Shown piece by piece: positions 1-4,484 of a stretch of 5,256 nt of DNA; position 1 is the first letter of the stretch; each line of letters begins with the position of its first letter. The notes below the pieces were generated by a model. That model was not told the origin of the DNA and searched no databases. It saw only the letters and a program-made list of their open reading frames with translations. This stretch comes from Planctomycetota bacterium (GTDB lineage Bacteria > Planctomycetota > UBA1135 > GCA-002686595): assembly GCA_004296785.1 (NCBI GenBank), contig SCVU01000290.1, forward strand, positions 1 through 5,256. The letters are read 5' to 3'. Both the position numbers and the translations under genes were made by a program.

Positions 1-1108
1 CACGACGCGCATCGCGGACAACACCGCGGAAGCGCGCACGCTGCTGCTCTCGCGCGCGCGCAGCGGCGCGCCGCCCGATCCGGCCAAGGGCGTGATGCCC
101 GAGCAGATCCCTGAAAAGGACGCGCGCGCGATGTTCGCTTCGTTCGCGGGCCCCGAGGTGATCTACGACCCGCACAGTCACTTCCGCTACCGCGGCGGGA
201 TCGACATGAAGGTCCACATCGCCGATCTGCCGGGCAACGCGTACCAGATGGTCACGAACTCCTGGGGCATGCGCGAGCTCGAGAATCCGGAGGACGGCGT
301 GGGCTCGCCGTGCCTCGTCGGCACCGGCGACTCGCACACCGACGGCGTGTGCGACGCCGCGCAGAGCTGGCCGAACCTGATCGAGGCCGCGCTGCGCGCG
401 CGCCCGGGCGGCGCGGAAGCGCGCGTGTGGAACAGCGGCTTCGGCGGATACTCGTTCTACGAGTACCTCGGCACGCTGCGGCGCTGTCGCGAGCTGCACC
501 CGAAGCTGTTCGTCGTCTGCAGCTATGCGGGCAACGACTACCTCGACGTGATCCGACCGTGGGCGTACTTCGAGCGACGCGAGTCGCCGCAAGTGCCCGA
601 GCAACCGATGAAGGCGGTGCTGCGCGAGTCGCTGCGCACGCCGCAGGCGGTTTCGCAGTGCCTGCAGCAGGCGGTGTACTTCCGCGAGCTGCCGCAGTTG
701 GTCGAGGTCGCGGTGCGCACCGCCGCGCGCGTGTGCCGCGAGCTCGCGGCGGAGGCGTCGGCCGATGGGTGCATCGCATTGTTCGTGCACCTGCCGTGCG
801 CGGCCGACGTGCAGCGCGAGCGCTACGCCAACGTGTTCGGTCCGGCGTGCGAGCGCCTCGGTCTGAGCGACGAGCAGCTGGACATCAGCTTGCGCCTCGG
901 CGACGCGTGGATCGAACGGCTGCGCGCGAGCGGGCTGCCGGTGCTCGACCTGCGGCCCGCGTTCCGCGCCGAGAGCCAGGAGCTGTACTGGCCGTCCGAT
1001 CACCACATCAATCTGCGCGGGCAGGAGCTCGTCGCGGAGGCGGTGCTCGCCTGGCTGGCCGAGCAGCCGCGCGAGACGGTCCTGGCCGGCGTCGAAATCG
1101 GGCGCTGA
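1..1108 (+). CDS. SGNH/GDSL-family hydrolase, 5'-truncated by the window edge
   Basis: Likely an esterase or acyl-group hydrolase/transferase of the SGNH fold; the substrate cannot be read from sequence. Numbering residues from the GTG at 92, block I is VGTGDSHTDG with nucleophile Ser81. Block II is NSGFGGY (Gly119 as likely oxyanion Gly), block III is AGNDY (Gly147, Asn148), and block V is SDHHINLRG (Asp303, His305). All four catalytic blocks are therefore present in order. An upstream TNSWGMRELE segment resembles the 'N-S-x-G-x-R-x-x-E' strand that precedes block I in many bacterial members. The frame is open from base 2 with about 30 further codons, nearly all ending in G or C, and the AAGGG at 86-90 is too close to the 92 GTG and the 95 ATG. 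I therefore read the gene as starting before the window. Any signal peptide or membrane anchor would lie outside. Fold confidence is high; specific function is unknown. Confidence 0.85.
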   Translation, partial: TTRIADNTAEARTLLLSRARSGAPPDPAKGVMPEQIPEKDARAMFASFAGPEVIYDPHSHFRYRGGIDMKVHIADLPGNAYQMVTNSWGMRELENPEDGVGSPCLVGTGDSHTDGVCDAAQSWPNLIEAALRARPGGAEARVWNSGFGGYSFYEYLGTLRRCRELHPKLFVVCSYAGNDYLDVIRPWAYFERRESPQVPEQPMKAVLRESLRTPQAVSQCLQQAVYFRELPQLVEVAVRTAARVCRELAAEASADGCIALFVHLPCAADVQRERYANVFGPACERLGLSDEQLDISLRLGDAWIERLRASGLPVLDLRPAFRAESQELYWPSDHHINLRGQELVAEAVLAWLAEQPRETVLAGVEIGR

Positions 1109-1148
1109 GCGCGCGGCGCCGGGCCGACGCGCCGTCCGAACGGGCGCT

Positions 1149-1169
1149 GGGTCGGTTGTTGACCGACCC
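1149..1169. repeat. Perfect inverted repeat (7-bp stem) overlapping the -35 of the tRNA-Leu promoter
   Basis: GGGTCGG at 1149-1155 pairs perfectly with CCGACCC at 1163-1169 across a 7-base loop (TTGTTGA). There is no following T-run, so it is a weak candidate for an intrinsic terminator of the hydrolase gene that ends 40 bases upstream. The right arm overlaps the TTGACC -35 hexamer at 1159-1164, so an operator-like role is equally possible. The pairing is seen directly; the function is inference. Confidence 0.5.
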
Positions 1170-1187
1170 CTCGAGCGGCCGTAGAGT
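1159..1187 (+). promoter_or_regulatory. Sigma70-type promoter for tRNA-Leu
   Basis: TTGACC (1159-1164, 5 of 6 to consensus) is followed after exactly 17 bases by TAGAGT (1182-1187, 4 of 6). Initiation about 6-7 bases after the -10 would fall near 1194, roughly 15 bases before the mature tRNA 5' end at 1209, leaving a short leader for RNase P to remove. This is one of the two best promoter matches in the window. Confidence 0.7.
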
Positions 1188-1208
1188 CTCGCCCCCTCGT
1201 CCTCCGAA

Positions 1209-1296
1209 GCCCGGGTGGCGGAACTGGCAGACGCGCTAGGTTCAGGTCCTAGTTCCCGTTAAGGGAGTGGGGGTTCGACTCCCCCCTCGGGCACCA
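1209..1296 (+). tRNA. tRNA-Leu, anticodon CAG
   Basis: This is a complete class II tRNA of 88 bases including an encoded CCA (1294-1296). The acceptor stem GCCCGGG (1209-1215) pairs with CTCGGGC (1286-1292), with one G-T wobble, and the discriminator is A1293. The D region has the typical Leu sequence TGGCGGAACTGGCAGACGCG. The anticodon stem CTAGG (1236-1240) pairs with CCTAG (1248-1252) around the loop TTCAGGT, giving anticodon CAG at 1243-1245, which reads the CUG codon that dominates this GC-rich genome. The long variable arm has TCCC (1254-1257) pairing with GGGA (1263-1266). The T stem GGGGG/CCCCC (1269-1273/1281-1285) encloses TTCGACT. All arms are intact and it looks functional. It has its own promoter just upstream and no tRNA neighbour within the window. 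Confidence 0.97.
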
Positions 1297-1425
1297 TTCG
1301 GTCGATCGACGTGGCAGGCGCGCCGGCCCGCAGACGGCCTGGAACGCGTTTCCGACGGAACCCCCGCCGGACCCTGAGCGTCCCCTGCCCGCCGGTTCGA
1401 TTTGCGCACGCTCGCCTGAGGCAGC
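1297..1425 (+). other. Non-coding spacer after tRNA-Leu, no recognised element
   Basis: I see no supported gene here on either strand. Short open frames cross it, but they have no ribosome binding site or recognisable protein. A short palindrome (GTCGATCGAC, around 1302-1311) lies just after the tRNA, but it is too short and lacks a T-run, so I do not call it a terminator. The segment from about 1400 onward is visibly less GC-rich than the genes on either side, as expected for a promoter region. Confidence 0.5.
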
Positions 1426-1454
1426 TTGACCCCCCGCGCAGTACGGGAAATACT
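1426..1454 (+). promoter_or_regulatory. Candidate sigma70-type promoter for the propeller gene
   Basis: TTGACC (1426-1431) and AATACT (1449-1454, 4 of 6 to TATAAT) are separated by exactly 17 bases, in the most A/T-rich part of the gap. Transcription would begin near 1461 and give a 5' leader of about 110 bases before the TTG start at 1571. The -35 hexamer and spacing are the same as in the tRNA-Leu promoter. I saw no clear leader structure or riboswitch. Confidence 0.5.
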
Positions 1455-1557
1455 TCGAGGATCCCGCGCCCTATCCAGGAACGCGCATTCTCGAGTCTGA
1501 TCCCAGACCCGGCCCGCCCCGCATCTCGGTTTCTCCACCCCTAGGTCCACCCGGACA

Positions 1558-1562
1558 CGGAG
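1558..1562 (+). promoter_or_regulatory. Ribosome binding site supporting a TTG start
   Basis: CGGAG, containing the GGAG core at 1559-1562, lies 8 bases before the TTG at 1571. This is ideal spacing, and the next in-frame ATG is over 120 codons into the gene, so the site decides in favour of TTG. The signal peptide that immediately follows agrees. Confidence 0.7.
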
Positions 1563-1570
1563 TCTCTCCT

Positions 1571-3445
1571 TTGGCATCTCTCTGCATCCGCTTCGCCCCG
1601 TTGGCGCTCCTCGCGGCGCCGCTCGCGGCCCAGCAATTCATCTACAACGCCGCCGCGCTGCCCGCCCAGAACATCTGGAGCAACGGCGTGGACTTCGTGG
1701 ACATCGAGAAGGACGGCGACCTCGACATCGTCGTCGCGAACGGCAGCGCGTACGGCGCGGGCGGCGCGCAAGCGCAGCACCTGTGGCTGAACAACGGCGC
1801 GGGCACCTTCGCCGCCGCGCACGCGCAACTCAACGTCACGAACTTCAACGCCCAGCAGGTCATCGCCGAGGACTTCGACAAGGACGGCGACGCCGACCTG
1901 TTGTACTCCCCCGCCGGCGCGTTCCCCGCGACCACGCAGGTGCCGCGCATCCTGATGAACGACGGCACGGGCAACTTCACCAACGAATCGGCGACGCGCC
2001 TGCCGGTGACGACGATGTCGTCGTGGGGCGTGTGCGCCGGCGACGTCGACAACGACCTCGACCTCGACGTCGTCTTCACGGACGGCGCGCAGGGCTTCGC
2101 CGGTCAGCCGTCGCAAGCCAAGCTGTACCTGAACAACGGCAGCGGCTTCTTCACCGACGTCACCGCGACGCGCTTCCCGGTCGACATGTTCAATGCCCAG
2201 GACGTGACGATGTTCGACTGGGACGGTGACTTCGACGTCGACGTCATCATCAGCGGCAAGGGCGGCGGCTCGCGCTTGTACCTGAACAACGGCGCCGGGT
2301 TCTTCACGAACAACTCCACGCCCGTCGCGGCGGTCGGCACCGGCAACACGTACGAGATCGACTGGGGCGACCTCGACGCCGACGGCGATCTCGACGGCAT
2401 GGTCCAGTCGATCACGGGCACGAGCGAAGGCTGGTCGCGCAACAACGGGATGGCCGCGGCGACGAACACGACGTTCCCGGCTCCGAACGGCAACGACGAC
2501 AACGAGCTCGCGGGCCTGGACTTCGACAACGACGGCGACCTCGACGTCTTCGTCGCGTCGCTCTCGGGTCAGGAGAAGCTGTACCAGAACAACGGCGGCG
2601 TCTTCGTCAACAACAACGCCGCGATCCAGGCGATGGTCGACTCGAGCCTCGACTTCGGCTTCGGCGACCTGAACGCCGACGGCAAGTACGACATGTACAC
2701 CGTGCAGGGCGAGTCGGGGAACTTCACCGACAAGATCTACTTCAACAACGGGCCGGCGGACACGATCCGTCCGGCGTTCCTGCGCAAGGAAACGCCCGGC
2801 GCGATCGGCGCGACCGAGACGATCTTCCGCGCGACCGTGCAGGACGCGATCCAGGACGACGGCAAGGCGCGCAACTACACCGTCTTCTACTCGTGGGCGA
2901 CGTACGGCGCGAACCCGAGCCAGGGCAGCGGCACCGCGTTCCACCAAGGCGGCGGCACGTGGCGCACGACGGTCCCGACTCCGGCCGGCACGACCGGCGT
3001 CGCGCTCCAGTGGAACGCGCGCGACGAGCGCAACAACAACTCGTTCACCGGCGTCAGCGTCGGAACGATCGGGTCGTTCACGGACATGGGCCTCGGCGTC
3101 GCGGGCACGCCCGGCACGCCGGTGCTCACCGGCTCGGGCATCGTCAGCGCCGGCAACAGCCTGACGTTCAACCTGAGCGGTCTGCTGGCGGGCGCGCCCG
3201 GTGCGCTCGTCGTCGGCGCCACCTACTCGCCGATCCCGCTGTGCGGCGGCGCGCTGGTTCCGTCGCTCCCGCTGAATCCGCAGTTCTTCATCCTCGCGGA
3301 CGGCTCGGGCAACGCGTCGAAGGTCGTGACCTGGCCGAGCGGCCTGCCGATCTACACGCACGTGTTCCTGCAGGGCGGCGTGCTCGACGCGGGCAGCTGC
3401 GCGGGCTTTGCGCTGACGAACGGTCTGCGCGTCACGCAGCTGTAG
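1571..3445 (+). CDS. Secreted seven-repeat VCBS/FG-GAP-like beta-propeller protein with C-terminal planctomycete-type module
   Basis: This 624-residue exported protein starts at TTG. Residues 1-20 form a signal peptide (Arg7, hydrophobic APLALLAAPLAA), with cleavage probably before Gln21. Seven calcium-loop motifs of the D-x-D-x-D-G-D-x-D type begin at residues 44, 101, 158, 216, 267, 317 and 366. Their spacing of 49-58 residues matches one per blade of a seven-bladed propeller. Loops 3 (DVDNDLDLD) and 4 (DWDGDFDVD) lack the usual Gly, and loop 7 (DLNADGKYD) is the most divergent. Several blades also carry LYLNNGxGFF, typical of VCBS/FG-GAP-like repeats (PF13517-type). Residues ~400-505 look like a beta-sandwich linker. 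Residues ~511-624 form a compact module with two cysteines (558, 610) that resembles C-terminal modules of secreted planctomycete proteins. Such propellers usually mediate surface or extracellular binding; the ligand is unknown. No enzyme motif is visible. It appears monocistronic. Confidence 0.88.
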   Translation: MASLCIRFAPLALLAAPLAAQQFIYNAAALPAQNIWSNGVDFVDIEKDGDLDIVVANGSAYGAGGAQAQHLWLNNGAGTFAAAHAQLNVTNFNAQQVIAEDFDKDGDADLLYSPAGAFPATTQVPRILMNDGTGNFTNESATRLPVTTMSSWGVCAGDVDNDLDLDVVFTDGAQGFAGQPSQAKLYLNNGSGFFTDVTATRFPVDMFNAQDVTMFDWDGDFDVDVIISGKGGGSRLYLNNGAGFFTNNSTPVAAVGTGNTYEIDWGDLDADGDLDGMVQSITGTSEGWSRNNGMAAATNTTFPAPNGNDDNELAGLDFDNDGDLDVFVASLSGQEKLYQNNGGVFVNNNAAIQAMVDSSLDFGFGDLNADGKYDMYTVQGESGNFTDKIYFNNGPADTIRPAFLRKETPGAIGATETIFRATVQDAIQDDGKARNYTVFYSWATYGANPSQGSGTAFHQGGGTWRTTVPTPAGTTGVALQWNARDERNNNSFTGVSVGTIGSFTDMGLGVAGTPGTPVLTGSGIVSAGNSLTFNLSGLLAGAPGALVVGATYSPIPLCGGALVPSLPLNPQFFILADGSGNASKVVTWPSGLPIYTHVFLQGGVLDAGSCAGFALTNGLRVTQL

Positions 3446-3460
3446 TCGCGGCCTGAGTCT

Positions 3461-3483
3461 GCGCCGGCCGCTGCGGCCGGCGC
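3461..3483. terminator. Perfect 10-bp hairpin after the propeller gene
   Basis: GCGCCGGCCG (3461-3470) pairs perfectly with CGGCCGGCGC (3474-3483) across a 3-base loop, CTG, 15 bases after the propeller stop codon. All but pure G-C pairing makes it very stable. There is no T-run on either strand, so it is not a classical intrinsic terminator; it may act as a U-less terminator or as a 3'-end RNA stabiliser. Confidence 0.55.
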
Positions 3484-3494
3484 GATGACCCTCA

Positions 3495-3528
3495 CGAGGC
3501 CTCGGAGCGCACACGCTCCGGGGCCTCG
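3495..3528. terminator. 15-bp hairpin between convergent genes, likely bidirectional terminator
   Basis: Bases 3495-3509 pair with 3514-3528 around the loop CACA, giving 15 pairs with a single G-T wobble (3502/3521). It lies 10 bases beyond the panB stop on the minus strand and about 50 bases beyond the propeller stop on the plus strand, so it can serve both converging transcripts. A T-run is lacking on both sides, which is common in high-GC genomes. Confidence 0.65.
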
Positions 3529-3538
3529 CTCGTTGGGG

Positions 3539-4393
3539 TCAGTACGATTCCTGCGCGGACGGGAACTCGCCGCTGCGCACGTCGGCCGCGTAGCGCGACA
3601 CGCTGTCGGCGATCGCGCGCCCGAGCTCGCCGTAGCGGCGCACGAAGCGCGGGTGGAACCGCGTGTACAGCCCGAGCATGTCGGCCGTCACGAGGATCTG
3701 GCCGTCGCAGCCCGCGCCGGCGCCGATCCCGATCACCGGGATCGTCAGCGACTGCGACACCTCGCGCGCCAGCGCGGCCGGCACCTTCTCGACGACCAGC
3801 GCGAAGCAGCCGGCGTCCTGCAGCGCGCGCGCGTCGCGGCGCAGCTCCTGCGCCTCTTCCGCGGTCGTCGCGCGCACCTGGTAGGTGCCGAACTTGTGGA
3901 TCGACTGCGGCGTCAGACCGAGGTGGCCCATCACCGGAATGCCGACGTCGACGATGCGGCGGATGGTCGGCGCGATGCGCTCGCCGCCCTCGAGCTTGAC
4001 CGCCTCGACCCCGGCGGTCTGGATCATCCGACCGGAGTTGCGCAGCGCTTCGTCCGCGTTGACCTGGTACGCCATGAACGGCAGGTCGGCGACCACGAGC
4101 GCGCGCTCGACGCCGCGCGCGACGACGGTCGCGTGATAGACCATCTGGTCCATCGTCACCGACACCGTCGTGTCCAGCCCCTGCACGACCATGCCGGCGG
4201 AATCGCCGACGAGGATCACGTCGATGCCGGCCTGGTCGAGCAGTTCGGCGAGCAGGAAGTCGTAGGCGGTCAGCGCGGTGATGCGCTCGCCGCGCGTCTT
4301 CATCGTGGTCAGCGAGCGCGTCGTGACCTTGCGCGCGCGCGCGTCGCCGTCGCGGTCGCGCGCGTCCGGACCGCCGGGATCGGGTGCCGTCAC
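3539..4393 (-). CDS. panB: 3-methyl-2-oxobutanoate hydroxymethyltransferase (ketopantoate hydroxymethyltransferase)
   Basis: PanB transfers a hydroxymethyl group from 5,10-methylene-tetrahydrofolate to 2-oxoisovalerate, giving ketopantoate, the first committed step to pantothenate and CoA; it is cytosolic. From a GTG start at 4393 it is 284 residues. The family signatures occur in order: LTAYDF (41-46), LVGDSAGM (Asp64, Ser65), VADLPFMAY (Asp103), VKLEGGE (Lys133, Glu135), GHLGLTPQS (His157), VEKVP (Glu202) and IPVIGIGAG. These align with the E. coli metal, substrate and catalytic residues Asp45, Asp84, Lys112, Glu114, His136 and Glu181 at a near-constant offset of 19-21, so the enzyme should be active. 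An ATG at 4303 would remove the conserved KVTTRSLTTMK start of the fold. Reading on to an ATG at 4666 would overlap the divergent gene with low-complexity sequence. The GTG lies 7 bases after a TAGACT box and has no Shine-Dalgarno, suggesting leaderless translation. No panC or panD is adjacent. Confidence 0.95.
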   Translation of the reverse strand: MTAPDPGGPDARDRDGDARARKVTTRSLTTMKTRGERITALTAYDFLLAELLDQAGIDVILVGDSAGMVVQGLDTTVSVTMDQMVYHATVVARGVERALVVADLPFMAYQVNADEALRNSGRMIQTAGVEAVKLEGGERIAPTIRRIVDVGIPVMGHLGLTPQSIHKFGTYQVRATTAEEAQELRRDARALQDAGCFALVVEKVPAALAREVSQSLTIPVIGIGAGAGCDGQILVTADMLGLYTRFHPRFVRRYGELGRAIADSVSRYAADVRSGEFPSAQESY

Positions 4394-4400
4394 GAGCTGC

Positions 4401-4406
4401 AGTCTA
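4401..4406 (-). promoter_or_regulatory. Candidate -10 box for panB (leaderless transcript)
   Basis: On the minus strand TAGACT (4406 down to 4401, 4 of 6 to TATAAT) is followed by seven bases, GCAGCTC, and then the panB GTG at 4393. Initiation at the usual distance would coincide with the start codon. No convincing -35 is visible at 16-18 bases upstream. Confidence 0.45.
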
Positions 4407-4453
4407 CTGAGCGGCGCAGCGGCGCGCAGCGAGTTTCGCCCGCGTGGCGGTGG

Positions 4454-4459
4454 TAGACT
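4454..4459 (+). promoter_or_regulatory. Candidate -10 box for the methyltransferase gene
   Basis: TAGACT on the plus strand, in the context GGTAGACTGCGCCGC, mirrors the box that faces panB. Initiation near 4466 would give a leader of about 19 bases before the proposed TTG start at 4485. No convincing -35 hexamer is present 16-18 bases upstream. Confidence 0.4.
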
Positions 4460-4484
4460 GCGCCGCTCGCACCGCGCCCCACGC

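Larger units (their letters stand above)
4399..4468. repeat. Nested inverted repeats in the panB/methyltransferase divergent intergenic region
   Basis: GCAGTCTAC (4399-4407) is the exact reverse complement of GTAGACTGC (4453-4461). GAGCGGCGCAG (4409-4419) is the exact reverse complement of CTGCGCCGCTC (4458-4468). The two right arms overlap by four bases while the left arms are separate, so the pairs cannot all form one hairpin. The pattern fits two similar, outward-facing promoter modules better than a cruciform. The match is seen directly; the role is inferred. Confidence 0.6.

Noticed and set aside
41..75. Alternating CG runs as Z-DNA or a repeat array
   Set aside because: These runs are ordinary Ala/Arg codons in a high-GC coding sequence and recur throughout the window without a unit structure.
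92..97. GTG/ATG at 92-97 as the true start of the SGNH hydrolase
   Set aside because: Coding-like frame continues upstream to the window edge, and the only purine-rich run (86-90) is too close to be a good ribosome binding site. It cannot be fully excluded without upstream sequence.
310..1239. Plus-strand open frame overlapping the hydrolase and running into the tRNA
   Set aside because: Arg/Ala-rich out-of-frame reading of the SGNH gene that ends inside the tRNA; no family features.
1209..1570. tRNA-Leu as an integration site for a mobile element
   Set aside because: No integrase, no repeat of the tRNA 3' end elsewhere in the window, and downstream genes match the composition of the rest.
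1242..1577. Minus-strand open frame starting inside tRNA-Leu (translation containing GGSRTPTPLTGTRT)
   Set aside because: This is the well-known spurious product of translating a tRNA-Leu gene backwards; the rest is unstructured, Arg-rich sequence without a ribosome binding site.
1787..2310. Near-identical DNA segments around CTGAACAACGGC as a direct-repeat array
   Set aside because: They are explained by the protein repeat LNNGxG in successive propeller blades and are not a separate DNA element.
1541..3514. Very long (657-codon) open frame on the minus strand opposite the propeller gene
   Set aside because: It is an antisense shadow of a GC-rich gene: the translation is almost all Arg, Ala, Val, Asp and Glu with no domain. 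The plus strand has a signal peptide, seven repeats and a ribosome binding site.
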